64,000 bases of DNA from positions 66,938-130,937 of the forward strand of contig UQZN01000005.1 in assembly GCA_900545535.1 (NCBI GenBank), in the 5' to 3' direction. This DNA is from an uncultured Phascolarctobacterium sp. GTDB lineage: Bacteria > Bacillota > Negativicutes > Acidaminococcales > Acidaminococcaceae. The stretch's first letter is position 1. Each line of letters opens with the position of its first letter. The notes beneath the pieces were generated by a model. That model saw nothing but the letters and a program-made list of their open reading frames with translations, searched no databases and was not told the DNA's origin. The translations under genes and the position numbers were made by a program. This document shows, piece by piece, positions 34,320 through 43,849 of this stretch.

Positions 34320-35328
34320 GAAAGTAAGCTTACACCCGCATGAGAATTGTACCTGCGCCCATGATGGTGTGCCAGTACCGGCTGAGGTAGTGCTGGAAGT
34401 AAAAAATCTGACGAAAAAATTTACGGTGGATGGCGGCAGAGTGCTTACCGCCTGTGATAATGTCAGTCTGCACGCTTATAAAGGGCAGACTTTGGGGATC
34501 ATCGGCGAGAGTGGCTGCGGTAAAAGCACTTTGGTCAGAACGATCCTGCAGATCCATCCGGCGACGGCTGGCGAGGTGATTTTTGAAGGGCAGGATATTC
34601 TGATGTTAAAAGGTGAGGCTTTGCGCCAAAACCGACGCAAGATCCAAATGGTCTTTCAGGACCCCAGCGCTGCTTTTAACCCTAAAATGCGCGTCAAGGA
34701 TATTTTATGTGAGCCGCTTCTGAATTTTGGCCTGCTGAAAAATTCCGAGATTGATGCCAAAGCAGCTGAACTTTTACAAATGGTAGAGCTGCCTGCGGAG
34801 TTCAAGGACAGGTATCCGCATAGCATGAGCGGCGGCCAGCGTCAGCGTTTGGGCATCGCCCGTGCACTTTCGCTGGAACCTCAGATCATTGTCTGCGACG
34901 AAGCTACTTCTGCTTTGGATGTTTCTGTGCAGGAGAAAATCTGTGAGCTGCTGGTGCGTCTGCAGAAGGAAAAGGGTATCACGTATCTTTTCATCTGTCA
35001 CGATATAGGTCTGGTCGATCTGATGAGCCATCAGGTCGCCGTCATGTATTTGGGTAATGTGGTCGAACTGCTGGAACAGGGACGGTTATCAGTTGATGGG
35101 GCACATCCGTATACCAGGGCTTTGATCAAGTCTATTTTTAAAGTCGATTTTAAACCGGGCGAAAAGATCCAGCCTTTAGAAGGCGATATTCCCAGCCCGC
35201 TGGACCTGCCGCAGGGCTGTCCGTTTCAAAGCCGATGCGATTTGTGTCAGGCTGTGTGCCGCGAGGTGAAACCTGAATTGCGTGAGCTGCACGAAGGGCA
35301 TTTTGTGGCCTGTCATTTTGTAAAGTGA
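34312..35328 (+). CDS. ABC importer ATPase 2 (DppF/NikE type)
   Basis: A 338-residue ATPase. Start ATG overlaps the end of the previous gene. Walker A is GESGCGKST, the signature is MSGGQRQR and Walker B is IIVCDEATSALD. The C-terminal extension contains a Cys cluster (CPFQSRCDLCQAVC), which in the Dpp/Opp family can hold an Fe-S cluster. An N-terminal 30-residue His/Cys-containing stretch (HPHENCTCAHDG) is unusual and may bind metal. Confidence 0.93.
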   Translation: MPEKVSLHPHENCTCAHDGVPVPAEVVLEVKNLTKKFTVDGGRVLTACDNVSLHAYKGQTLGIIGESGCGKSTLVRTILQIHPATAGEVIFEGQDILMLKGEALRQNRRKIQMVFQDPSAAFNPKMRVKDILCEPLLNFGLLKNSEIDAKAAELLQMVELPAEFKDRYPHSMSGGQRQRLGIARALSLEPQIIVCDEATSALDVSVQEKICELLVRLQKEKGITYLFICHDIGLVDLMSHQVAVMYLGNVVELLEQGRLSVDGAHPYTRALIKSIFKVDFKPGEKIQPLEGDIPSPLDLPQGCPFQSRCDLCQAVCREVKPELRELHEGHFVACHFVK

Positions 35329-35336
35329 AATTTTTT

Positions 35337-35371
35337 ATATTGCAGTAATCTTGCCGGTTACTGCAATATAA
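35337..35371 (+). terminator. Hairpin at the importer operon end
   Basis: ATATTGCAGTAA pairs with TTACTGCAATAT. There is no long T tract, so termination is likely but not certain. Confidence 0.5.
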
Positions 35372-35493
35372 ATTGATTATCGCATGAACGATTGCTTATG
35401 TGTAGACATTTTAAAGTGATCAAATAAATACACTTTTGCTAATGAAAATTTTAGCGGCGGGTGTGTCAGATAAAAATTTACAGGAGTTGATTT

Positions 35494-36717
35494 ATGATGA
35501 AAAAATCTTTAGTACTTGCAATGGCGGTGGCTTTGGGCGTAACTGCTTCTGCCTATGCCGCCAATCCTTTTTCCGATGTGCCGGCAGGCCACTGGGCTTA
35601 TGACTCTGTCAACAAACTGGCGGCAGCCGGCATCGTTGACGGATATGGCAACGGCACCTTCGGCGGCGATCGCCTGATGACCCGTTATGAAATGGCGCAG
35701 ATCGTGGCCAAAGCTATGGCTAAAGGCGCGAATGTAGACCGTCTGGCGGCAGAGTTTGCCGATGAACTGGACAGCCTGGGCGTGCGTGTTGCCGCTTTGG
35801 AGAAAAAAGCTGATAATGTGAAGATTACCGGTCAGATCCGTTATGAGTATGCCGGACGTGACGGAGATTTTAAAAAAGCTAAAGGCAGCGTTGCGGTAAA
35901 CCGTCTGCGTACGCGTTTGTTCCTGAATGGTCAGGTCAATGAAGACTGGACTTATACTGCCCGGATTCAAAATGATCAGAAGTTCAATAATGATTCAGGT
36001 GATGAAGATACGAAACTGAATCAGGCTTTTGTCACCGGAAGATTGGGCGGCTTGAAAGTTATGGCTGGTAAAGCGCCGCAGTATCTGGCTGATGGTAATC
36101 TTTATGATGATACGGCAGAATTTGTCGGTCTGACTTATGGTAAGGATGTAAAATTCAATACTTACTATGGCAAACCTACTGATTATGGTTACGAAAAATT
36201 TTATGGCGCTAATATCAGCGGAGCAGTTGGTCAATTGACTTTGAGTGCCGGTTATGATAAATTTCAGGATTCTTTAGCCAATGATTATTCCAGCTGCACA
36301 GCCGTAGGCAAAGATAATGCTATTTGGAATGTAGGGGCGAAATATGATTTTGGCGGTTTTATTTTGGGCGCGATGTATCTGAACTCAGATATTGATGACG
36401 ATAAACTACAGTCTGGCGCCGATACAGATGGTTTTGTCATCAGTGCTGCTTACAAAGGCGCTAAAGCCTCTAAACAGGGTTCCTGGGGCTTGTGGGGCAA
36501 TTACTACGACCAGGGTGCAGGTGCTTTTATTGCCCATACCATGAAAACCGGCGACTGGAATTATTTTATGGATGAGGGCTTCAAAGGCTATGGTGTAGGC
36601 GCAACTTATACTCTTGCCAAGAATATGGTTTATAATCTGGATTATTATGACCTGGAAGGTAAAGTTTCCGGTCGTGATACCCAGATCATCTGGAATCGTT
36701 TGCAGGTGACTTTCTAA
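35494..36717 (+). CDS. ompM: SLH-domain outer-membrane porin (OmpM-like)
   Basis: A 407-residue protein. Signal peptide of about 22 residues (cleaved after AYA), one SLH domain (about 25-70: FSDVPAGHWAYDSVNKLAAAGIVDGYGNG), a short coiled coil (about 75-105), then a beta-barrel to the C-terminal Phe in LQVTF. In Negativicutes such proteins tether the outer membrane to peptidoglycan while acting as porins. This is the strongest single indicator of the host class. A monocistronic unit with terminator at 36769-36810. Confidence 0.93.
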   Translation: MMKKSLVLAMAVALGVTASAYAANPFSDVPAGHWAYDSVNKLAAAGIVDGYGNGTFGGDRLMTRYEMAQIVAKAMAKGANVDRLAAEFADELDSLGVRVAALEKKADNVKITGQIRYEYAGRDGDFKKAKGSVAVNRLRTRLFLNGQVNEDWTYTARIQNDQKFNNDSGDEDTKLNQAFVTGRLGGLKVMAGKAPQYLADGNLYDDTAEFVGLTYGKDVKFNTYYGKPTDYGYEKFYGANISGAVGQLTLSAGYDKFQDSLANDYSSCTAVGKDNAIWNVGAKYDFGGFILGAMYLNSDIDDDKLQSGADTDGFVISAAYKGAKASKQGSWGLWGNYYDQGAGAFIAHTMKTGDWNYFMDEGFKGYGVGATYTLAKNMVYNLDYYDLEGKVSGRDTQIIWNRLQVTF

Positions 36718-36768
36718 AGTAAAGGGCAGACGTTGGCAGATCGTTTATTAAAAAATCAGAATGTCTTA

Positions 36769-36810
36769 CAGGCCGTTTCCATTGATTATGGAAGCGGCCT
36801 GTATTTTTTT
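36769..36810 (+). terminator. Intrinsic terminator after ompM
   Basis: ACAGGCCGTTTCC pairs with GGAAGCGGCCTGT, followed by a T-rich tail. Confidence 0.9.
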
Positions 36811-36900
36811 AAAAAATTTTCAAAAATTTTAAAAAAACTATACATGAATATTTGCTCATATGTTATAATAAGACAACGGTAAAAATAAGGAGGCTGAAAA

Positions 36901-39609
36901 ATGACTAAATCACAGCATGATTCAGAGCATTTACATAAGCATGATCATATAGCGGCCTGTAGCTGCGGGCACGATCACGGACATGAGCATGAGCATCATC
37001 ATGAGCACGACGGACATGAACACGGACATGGTGAAGATAGCTGCGGCTGCGGTCACAGCCATGGGCATGAGGAAGCTAAAGACGAATGTGGCTGCGGCCA
37101 TGAGCATCATCATGCACACGGCGGACAGGAACATCATGTCCCCGGGCATCCTGCTGATTGTCAGTGTGAGCTGTGCCATCCGCACGAGGAATATTGCGAT
37201 GTCTGCGGCGAAAGTCTGGAAAATTGTACCTGCCGGATGCCGGATGCTGATTGCGTCAAACGGGTCTATACTTTAAAAAATCTGGGCTGCGCTAATTGTG
37301 CGGCCAAAATGGAACATAAGATCAAAGAGCTGCCGGGGGTGGAATATGCCGCGGTCAGTTTTGTGACGAAACAGCTGCGTTTGTCGGCCAAAGATCATGA
37401 GGCGCTGCTGCCTGCGATCCGTGAGATCTGTACTGCCATAGAATCGGATGTAGAAGTGGTGCCGCGCAGCGGGACGATGCCCTTTAATTTTGCAAGTAAG
37501 GTCTATCTGCTGGAAAATCTGGGCTGCGCCAACTGTGCCGCTAAAATGGAAAAAGCGATCAACGAACTGCCGGGTGTTTCGGCGGCGACGATAACCTATG
37601 CTACGAAGCAGCTGCGTTTGACGGCTAAGGATCACGCCCAGCTGCTGCCGCAGGTGCAGGCGATCTGCAGTAAGATCGAAGCGGACATCAGGGTGGTCGA
37701 ACGTGTTGGCAAACCGGTATTGGCCGAGAATATCAACTGGCGTAAAAAAAGCGGCGGTATCCTTTCGATGTTGGATGAACAGCGTTCGCTGGCAGAAATA
37801 GTGCTGGGCGGTGTTCTGTTTATCATCAGTGAGATCGCCGGTATCGTGCCGGAAACTTATCATGTTTACTGCCTTGTTGCTGCCTATATCCTTTTGGGCG
37901 GCAGGATCGTGGCAACGGCTGTCAGAAATATTGCCAAAGGCCAGGTCTTTGATGAAAACTTTTTGATGACAGTGGCTACTTTAGGCGCTTTTGCTATCCG
38001 GCAATATGAAGAAGCTGTCGGGGTAATGCTGTTTTACCGTATTGGCGAATATTTTGAGCACCGGGCGGTGGAAAAAAGCCGCAGTCAGATCATGGAAGCT
38101 GTCGATATGCGTCCGGAAGTCGTGAATCTGCTGATTGGCGAGGAGGTGCGCGTTATTCCGGCGGAGGAAGCCAATGTAGGTGATATTCTGCTGGTGCGTG
38201 CAGGCGACCGTATTCCTTTGGATGGTGTCGTTATCGAAGGCGAAAGCCTGCTTGATACTTCGCCTGTGACCGGCGAGCCGGTACCGGTGCAGCGCGGTTT
38301 TGGCGACGAGGTAGTTTCCGGCTGCGTCAATACTTCGGGTATGTTGAAGATCAGGGTCGAGAAGGTGCTTGCGGAATCCATGGTCACTAAAATTCTGGAT
38401 TCTGTAGAAAATGCTGCGGCCAGCAAACCGCAACTGGACAGGTTCATAACGCGTTTTGCCCGTATCTATACTCCGTTTGTTGTTATTGTGGCGGTTTTAA
38501 CTGCTGTGCTGCCCGGCTTGATAACCGGAAATTGGGAATACTGGATCTATACAGCTTTGACCTTCCTGGTTATCAGCTGTCCCTGCGCTCTGGTACTGAG
38601 CGTGCCGCTGGCCTTTTTCTCCGGTATCGGCGCCGGCTCAAAGTATGGTATTCTTTTTAAGGGCGGCGTGACCATAGAAGCCCTGAAAAATGTTAAAGCA
38701 GTGGTCATGGATAAAACAGGTACTGTGACTAAAGGTAATTTCGTCGTGCAAAAGCTGGTGCCGGTCAACGGCGTTGGTACAGATGAGCTGCTGCGGCTTT
38801 GCGCTTCTGCCGAGCTTGTTTCCAGTCATCCGATAGCAACCAGTATCGTCAATGCTGCCAAAGCACGTGAGCTGAAGCTTGAGCGGCCGCAGTCTTTTGA
38901 AGAAATTGCCGGCGAAGGTTTAGTTGCTGCGGCTGCTGACGGGAAAATTTTGTGCGGCAATAAAAAGCTGCTGCAGCGGTTCGGTATCGATTTTTCGGCC
39001 CGTGAAGAAGGCAATTACGGTACAGAGGTACTGGTCGCCAAAGACGGCAGATATTTGGGGCAGATCATCATTGACGATACCTTGAAAGAGGATGCGGCAG
39101 CGGCAGTTGCCGCGCTCAAAAAGATGCGGCTGACGACGGCGATGCTGACGGGCGATGCTGAAGCCAGTGCCCGTGCGGTAGCGAACGCTGCCGGTATCGA
39201 TGAAGTAAGGGCCAAGCTGCTGCCGCAGGATAAACTGAACGAGCTGGTCCGGCTGCGCAAACAGTATGGCGGCGTGATGTTTGTTGGCGACGGCATCAAT
39301 GACGCTCCCGTTCTGGCAGGCGCTGATGTTGGCGCCGCTATGGGCAGCGGTGCTGATGCCGCTATCGAAGCTGCGGATGTAGTGTTTATGAATTCGGAGA
39401 TGCGGTCCATTCCTCAGGCTATCGCCATTGCGAAGGAAACTGCCAGGATCGCCTGGCAGAATGTATTTTTTGCTTTGGTGGTCAAGCTTATCATTATGGC
39501 GGCAGGCCTGGCCGGGTTTGCTTCCATGTGGGCGGCGGTTTTTGCCGATACCGGCGTTTCCGTGCTCTGCGTTTTAAACTCCATTCGTATCCTGTATAAA
39601 AAAATCTAA
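36901..39609 (+). CDS. P1B-type heavy-metal exporting ATPase with His-rich N-terminus
   Basis: 902 residues. The first 110 are extremely His-, Asp/Glu- and Cys-rich. Two tandem HMA domains follow, each with LGCANCAAKM (about residues 128 and 208). The ATPase core has CPC in SCPCALVLS, DKTGT phosphorylation site, SSHPIA, and GDGINDAP. The CPC motif and general pattern suggest a Zn/Cd/Pb-type (P1B-2) pump, but cobalt cannot be excluded from sequence alone. It would export metal from the cytoplasm. No metal operator was identified upstream. Confidence 0.92.
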   Translation: MTKSQHDSEHLHKHDHIAACSCGHDHGHEHEHHHEHDGHEHGHGEDSCGCGHSHGHEEAKDECGCGHEHHHAHGGQEHHVPGHPADCQCELCHPHEEYCDVCGESLENCTCRMPDADCVKRVYTLKNLGCANCAAKMEHKIKELPGVEYAAVSFVTKQLRLSAKDHEALLPAIREICTAIESDVEVVPRSGTMPFNFASKVYLLENLGCANCAAKMEKAINELPGVSAATITYATKQLRLTAKDHAQLLPQVQAICSKIEADIRVVERVGKPVLAENINWRKKSGGILSMLDEQRSLAEIVLGGVLFIISEIAGIVPETYHVYCLVAAYILLGGRIVATAVRNIAKGQVFDENFLMTVATLGAFAIRQYEEAVGVMLFYRIGEYFEHRAVEKSRSQIMEAVDMRPEVVNLLIGEEVRVIPAEEANVGDILLVRAGDRIPLDGVVIEGESLLDTSPVTGEPVPVQRGFGDEVVSGCVNTSGMLKIRVEKVLAESMVTKILDSVENAAASKPQLDRFITRFARIYTPFVVIVAVLTAVLPGLITGNWEYWIYTALTFLVISCPCALVLSVPLAFFSGIGAGSKYGILFKGGVTIEALKNVKAVVMDKTGTVTKGNFVVQKLVPVNGVGTDELLRLCASAELVSSHPIATSIVNAAKARELKLERPQSFEEIAGEGLVAAAADGKILCGNKKLLQRFGIDFSAREEGNYGTEVLVAKDGRYLGQIIIDDTLKEDAAAAVAALKKMRLTTAMLTGDAEASARAVANAAGIDEVRAKLLPQDKLNELVRLRKQYGGVMFVGDGINDAPVLAGADVGAAMGSGADAAIEAADVVFMNSEMRSIPQAIAIAKETARIAWQNVFFALVVKLIIMAAGLAGFASMWAAVFADTGVSVLCVLNSIRILYKKI

Positions 39610-39627
39610 AAGTATTTTCTGGTTTTT

Positions 39628-39665
39628 AGATGAACAGCAGTTTTTTACTGCTGTTCATCTTTTTA
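39628..39665 (+). terminator. Intrinsic terminator after the P1B ATPase
   Basis: AGATGAACAGCAG pairs with CTGCTGTTCATCT, followed by TTTTT. Confidence 0.9.
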
Positions 39666-39764
39666 TAAGCAGCTGTTTTTTTATGTAAGGCATTGATAAA
39701 AACAATGTATCGGTACATAAATCTGCTGCAATATTGCGAAAATATCAGAAACAGGAAAATGTTG

Positions 39765-39825
39765 TTGACAAAATGAGTTAGCGGTAGTAAACTTTTAAGA
39801 GGTTAGCGAGAACTAACTTTTTGAA
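39765..39825 (+). promoter_or_regulatory. feoAB promoter with inverted-repeat operator
   Basis: TTGACA (39765-39770), a 17-base spacer and TAAACT (39788-39793). GTTAGCGAGAACTAAC just downstream (about 39808-39823) is an inverted repeat, and a related half (GTTAGCGGTAGTAAAC) overlaps the -10 box. The pattern resembles DtxR/IdeR-type iron operators (inference). Confidence 0.55.
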
Positions 39826-39866
39826 AATGGGGTAGTTAGTGATGGCTAATATAAGGGGGTAAAAGC

Positions 39867-40088
39867 ATGATGACATTAAAAGAAGTTCCTATCGGTTCTA
39901 CTGTAACGATCAAAAAAGTTTGCGCTGCAGGATCTTTGAAACGCAGGATCGTTGATATGGGTTTGACAAAGGGAACGCCTGTAACTGTTAGAAGAGTTGC
40001 GCCATTGGGCGATCCTTTGGAAGTGACTGTGCGCAGCTATGAGCTTTCACTGCGTAAAGCAGATGCTCAGAATATTTTAGTAGAATGA
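39867..40088 (+). CDS. feoA: Ferrous iron transport protein FeoA
   Basis: A 73-residue SH3-like protein (ATG at 39867; ATG at 39870 is also possible). It shows the family features RIVDMGLTKGTPVTVRRVAPLGDP. FeoA is a small cytoplasmic partner of FeoB. It lies 45 bases upstream of feoB behind a promoter with possible iron operators. Confidence 0.93.
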   Translation: MMTLKEVPIGSTVTIKKVCAAGSLKRRIVDMGLTKGTPVTVRRVAPLGDPLEVTVRSYELSLRKADAQNILVE

Positions 40089-40133
40089 TTTTTGATTTAA
40101 AGTGAGTGAGAGCTGATTTGAGGAGGAACGATT

Positions 40134-42143
40134 TTGAGCAGGACATTAGCATTAGTTGGTAATCCCAACAGTGGGAAAACTACATTGTTTAATAATCTTA
40201 CAGGCAGTAAACAGTATGTTGGTAACTGGCCTGGTGTAACGGTTGAACGCAAGGGCGGCAAACTCAAAAAGCACGAAGGCTTTGAAGTTATGGATCTGCC
40301 CGGTATTTATTCTTTATCTCCGTATTCTCCGGAGGAAGTAATAACCCGTAATTATCTTTTGGAAGAAAATCCTGATGTTATTATTAATATAGTTGACGGG
40401 TCTAATTTGGAGCGGAATCTGTATTTAACGATGCAGCTTTTGGAAATGGGCTGCAAGGTCGTAGTTGCGCTCAATATGATGGATCTTGTCAGAGCGAATG
40501 GCGATGTTTTGGATACGGAGCTGCTTGCCAAAGAGTTGGGCTGCCCTGTAGTGCCGATCACTGCTACCAGCGGCGAAGGTGTGCAGCAGCTCGTTAGCAG
40601 GGCCGTTCAGATCGCGCAGACGCAATGTGATCCCAAAGATCCTAACGCTTTCCCTGAAGAAGTAGAACGTGTTCTGCAGGAAATTGGTGAAATGGTAGCG
40701 CCGCTGCCGCAGGTTGAACGCCGCTGGCAGCTGGTCAAGGTTTTTGAACGTGACGGACAGCTGCTGGAAAAATTAAAGCTGTCTCAGGGCGTACTTGATA
40801 AACTGGAAGTATTGATCACCCGTTTTGAACAGCAGGCTGATGACGACGCGGCAAGTATCATTGCTGCCGGACGTTATCAGAAGATCGATGCCATGCTGCG
40901 CAGCTGCTATAAAAGCGCAAATGTTGATTATTCAAAGACTGTTTCAGAAAAAATCGACCGGGTCGTAACTAATCGCATTTTGGGACTGCCGATCTTTTTG
41001 GGGATCATGTGGGCTGTCTATTATATTTGCATCCAGACCTTGGGTGATGAAACTATTGGCTGGATGGAAGGTCTGTTTGAAGGCATCAGCGAATATGTCG
41101 GAACTTTGCTGGAGGCGGCAGGTGCGTCCGAAGTCATGTCGGGTCTTGTGCTTGACGGCATTATCGGCGGCGTTGGCGCGGTACTTGGCTTTGTCCCGCA
41201 GATCTGTTTGCTGTTCTTGTTCCTGTCGTTTTTGGAAGACTGCGGCTATATGGCGCGCGTAGCTTTTATTATGGACCGTATTTTCAGGCAGTTCGGGTTG
41301 TCCGGCAAGTCGTTCATTCCGATGCTGATCGGTACCGGCTGCAGTGTTCCCGGTATCATGGCTGCCCGTACTATTGAAAATGAGCGTGACCGCAAGCTGA
41401 CGATCATGCTGACGCCTTTTATTCCCTGTAATGCCAAGCTGCCTGTTTTTGCTTTATTTGCAGCGGCCTTTTTCCCCGAACAGTCCTGGGTCGGCCCTTC
41501 GATGTATCTCTGGGGTATAGTGATGGTAGTTGTTTCGGGTATTTTTTTGAAAAAGACTAAGGCCTTTGCGGGTGAACCGGCAAATTTTGTCATGGAATTA
41601 CCTGCTTATCACTGGCCGCGTGTCAAAGATATTCTTATTCATACCTGGGAACGTGCCCGCGGCTTTATTGTTAAGGCCGGTACGATAATTTTCCTGGCTT
41701 CAGGCCTGGTATGGGTCCTGCAGTCGTTTGATTTTTCTTTTGAAATGGTAGAAGCGCAGGATAGTATGATGGCTGTGATCGGTCATTATCTGGCCCCGGT
41801 GTTTGCGCCGCTTGGTTTTGACAGCTGGCAGACAGCTTTTGCGGCTATTACTGGTTTCCTGGCTAAAGAGGTGGTTGTTTCCACTTTTGGTGTTTTGGCT
41901 GGTGTTGCTGAAGCGACTGAAGAAGATCCGACCTTGATCACTACTATTCAGAGTATGTTTACGCCTGCCAGTGCGTATGCCTTTATGATTTTTACTTTGC
42001 TGGCATCTCCGTGTTTTGCTGCTATTGGTGCGATCAGGCGCGAAATGGGCAGCTGGCACTGGACTTTCTTTGCCCTCCTATATCAAACAGGCCTGGCATA
42101 TTGCATGGCATTGCTGATATACCAGATCGGCAGCAGGATGTAA
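40134..42143 (+). CDS. feoB: Ferrous iron transporter FeoB
   Basis: 669 residues, TTG start after AGGAGGA. The N-terminal GTPase domain has G1 GNPNSGKT, the G2 Thr region GVTVERK, G3 DLPG and G4 NMMD. It is followed by a helical GDI-like region and a membrane domain with two Gate segments, including GTGCSVPGIMAAR and FIPCNAKLPVFA. It imports Fe(II), which the hydrogenase operon and Fe-S proteins in this window would need. Confidence 0.96.
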   Translation: MSRTLALVGNPNSGKTTLFNNLTGSKQYVGNWPGVTVERKGGKLKKHEGFEVMDLPGIYSLSPYSPEEVITRNYLLEENPDVIINIVDGSNLERNLYLTMQLLEMGCKVVVALNMMDLVRANGDVLDTELLAKELGCPVVPITATSGEGVQQLVSRAVQIAQTQCDPKDPNAFPEEVERVLQEIGEMVAPLPQVERRWQLVKVFERDGQLLEKLKLSQGVLDKLEVLITRFEQQADDDAASIIAAGRYQKIDAMLRSCYKSANVDYSKTVSEKIDRVVTNRILGLPIFLGIMWAVYYICIQTLGDETIGWMEGLFEGISEYVGTLLEAAGASEVMSGLVLDGIIGGVGAVLGFVPQICLLFLFLSFLEDCGYMARVAFIMDRIFRQFGLSGKSFIPMLIGTGCSVPGIMAARTIENERDRKLTIMLTPFIPCNAKLPVFALFAAAFFPEQSWVGPSMYLWGIVMVVVSGIFLKKTKAFAGEPANFVMELPAYHWPRVKDILIHTWERARGFIVKAGTIIFLASGLVWVLQSFDFSFEMVEAQDSMMAVIGHYLAPVFAPLGFDSWQTAFAAITGFLAKEVVVSTFGVLAGVAEATEEDPTLITTIQSMFTPASAYAFMIFTLLASPCFAAIGAIRREMGSWHWTFFALLYQTGLAYCMALLIYQIGSRM

Positions 42144-42172
42144 TAACTGTGCTGTAGTTTGATGTTTACTTT

Positions 42173-42204
42173 AAAAAACGCAGGCGATGCTGCCTGCGTT
42201 TTTT
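42173..42204 (+). terminator. Intrinsic terminator after feoB
   Basis: AAAAAACGCAGGC pairs with GCCTGCGTTTTTT. The rest of the gap to 42394 holds no gene that I can support. Confidence 0.9.
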
Positions 42205-42394
42205 ATTTTTTGCAGATATTTCACAATCGCCGCAGCCGCAGCAGGCATGGGGAGTTCGGGCCTAAGAGCGCTTTGTTTTTATACAAAAATCTTTGTAGTG
42301 GATTGTATTTTTACGTTTATTGTGGGAAAATATTAACTATTGATTGAGAAAAAAGTTTTGATACAGGGAATAGTTTTGTAAGGGGAGTAGGCTT

Positions 42395-43330
42395 GTGGAA
42401 CCGATAAAACGACAAAAGAAAGAGACCGATCCAATATACACAGTCATGCTGATTCCGCACAAAGGGCGTGAACCCAGAAGTATTCATTTTCGCGTCAGTT
42501 TCTTAAAGAAACTGGGCGTTGTCTGCGGTATCGTTTGTCTGATTGGCGCCGGGGTTGTGCTGAAATCGTCGCACACTGTTTACAAAGCGCAGCAGAATGA
42601 ACAGGAATTGCTGTCCTACAGAAGCGAAAAAGCTGTTCAGGAAGAGAAAATAGGTAAGCTGCTGCAGGAAAATGAAGCTATCGAAAAAGAAATGGCTGAG
42701 ATTTCCAAGCTGGAAGAAGCAGTGCGGCGGGAGTTGGGAGAAAGCGGCGTCCAGCCGTCCCGTTCCGGTATCGACCGCAGCCAGTATCTGGGGCAGGGCG
42801 GACCGCAGTCGGCTAAGGTAGAGGCTGTTGATGTTTATGCTGCACAGAACAAAGTGCTGCAGGAAAAGGTCAAAGACAGAAAAGCGACTCTCAGTGATCT
42901 GCTGGGCAGATTACGCGAGCTGAATCAGCGTAAGGCGGCGATGCCGACGCTTTGGCCTACGAGTGGTGGTACGATCACTTCGTATTTTGGCGGCCGCAGC
43001 GATCCTTTTGGGAACAGGTCTTATGACTGGCATCCCGGTCTTGATATTGCCAACGATTATGGCGCTCCGGTCTATGCCAGTGCGTCCGGTACGATCGAAG
43101 AGGCCGGTTGGGTTTCCGGCTATGGCCGTTATGTAAGGATACAGCATGGCTATGGCTATGAAACTGCTTATGGGCATATGAGTGAGATCGCTGTCCAGTC
43201 AGGACAAAGCGTTACTAAAGGCGAAATCATCGGTTATGTTGGCAGTACTGGTTACAGTACTGGTCCGCATGTGCATTTTGAGGTACTGGTGAACGGACAG
43301 GTGACTGATCCGCTGGAATTAGTAAGATAA
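42395..43330 (+). CDS. M23-family metallopeptidase with coiled coil
   Basis: 311 residues, GTG start after AAGGGGAG. A short cytoplasmic N-terminus, one membrane helix (about 43-59), a coiled coil (about 65-185), then a LytM/M23 domain with zinc ligands in HPGLDI and GPHVHFEV. This layout fits a periplasmic endopeptidase, or an activator of amidases, in cell-wall remodelling. The bactofilin gene 15 bases downstream is a common partner, implying a role in cell shape. Confidence 0.93.
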   Translation: MEPIKRQKKETDPIYTVMLIPHKGREPRSIHFRVSFLKKLGVVCGIVCLIGAGVVLKSSHTVYKAQQNEQELLSYRSEKAVQEEKIGKLLQENEAIEKEMAEISKLEEAVRRELGESGVQPSRSGIDRSQYLGQGGPQSAKVEAVDVYAAQNKVLQEKVKDRKATLSDLLGRLRELNQRKAAMPTLWPTSGGTITSYFGGRSDPFGNRSYDWHPGLDIANDYGAPVYASASGTIEEAGWVSGYGRYVRIQHGYGYETAYGHMSEIAVQSGQSVTKGEIIGYVGSTGYSTGPHVHFEVLVNGQVTDPLELVR

Positions 43331-43345
43331 TAAAAGGAGAAGGCC

Positions 43346-43762
43346 ATGTTTGGAAAAAATAAAAAAGATGTAGTTGCAGTCAGTACTTTACCTTTGGAAG
43401 AGTTTGAATTTCTGCTCGGGAAAAATTCCATTTTATGCGGTAATTTGCAGACGAAGGGCGCGTCCCGTATCGATGGTAACTTTAAAGGGATTATCGTTTC
43501 GGAAAACGATGTCCTGATAGGTACGAGCGGCATGATAGAAGCAAATATTTTTGGGGAAAATGTTACGGTTGCCGGGCACGTCAACGGTAATATCGTGGCG
43601 CGCGGGACTTTAGAGATCCTGGCCTCCGGCGTTCTGAACGGAGATGTCAAAGCGGGTAATCTGGTGGTAGAGACCGGCGCCGTTCTGCGTGGCAATATTG
43701 GCGGTATTGAAGGCATCGAGAATCCGGAGCCGCCGCAGGCCCCTGTTACTGAAGAAAAATAA
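43346..43762 (+). CDS. Bactofilin (polymer-forming cytoskeletal protein)
   Basis: A 138-residue DUF583 protein. The middle 95 residues form a regular Gly/Val/Ile-rich beta-helix, flanked by disordered tails, the last being Pro-rich. Bactofilins polymerise without nucleotide and localise cell-wall enzymes. It is probably co-transcribed with the M23 peptidase upstream. Confidence 0.93.
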   Translation: MFGKNKKDVVAVSTLPLEEFEFLLGKNSILCGNLQTKGASRIDGNFKGIIVSENDVLIGTSGMIEANIFGENVTVAGHVNGNIVARGTLEILASGVLNGDVKAGNLVVETGAVLRGNIGGIEGIENPEPPQAPVTEEK

Positions 43763-43803
43763 AGTGCTGTCCCTGATGTCTGCTGTAGATTTAGAAGAAA
43801 TAC

Positions 43804-43832
43804 TTGACACTGTAAGCTGCAATTGATAATAT
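43804..43832 (+). promoter_or_regulatory. valS T-box promoter
   Basis: TTGACA (43804-43809), a 17-base spacer and TAATAT (43827-43832). Confidence 0.8.
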
Positions 43833-43849
43833 TATAGCTGTCTAAATTT

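Noticed and set aside
42159..42347. 62-residue plus-strand ORF after feoB
   Set aside because: It starts over the feoB terminator hairpin and has no Shine-Dalgarno or recognisable domain.
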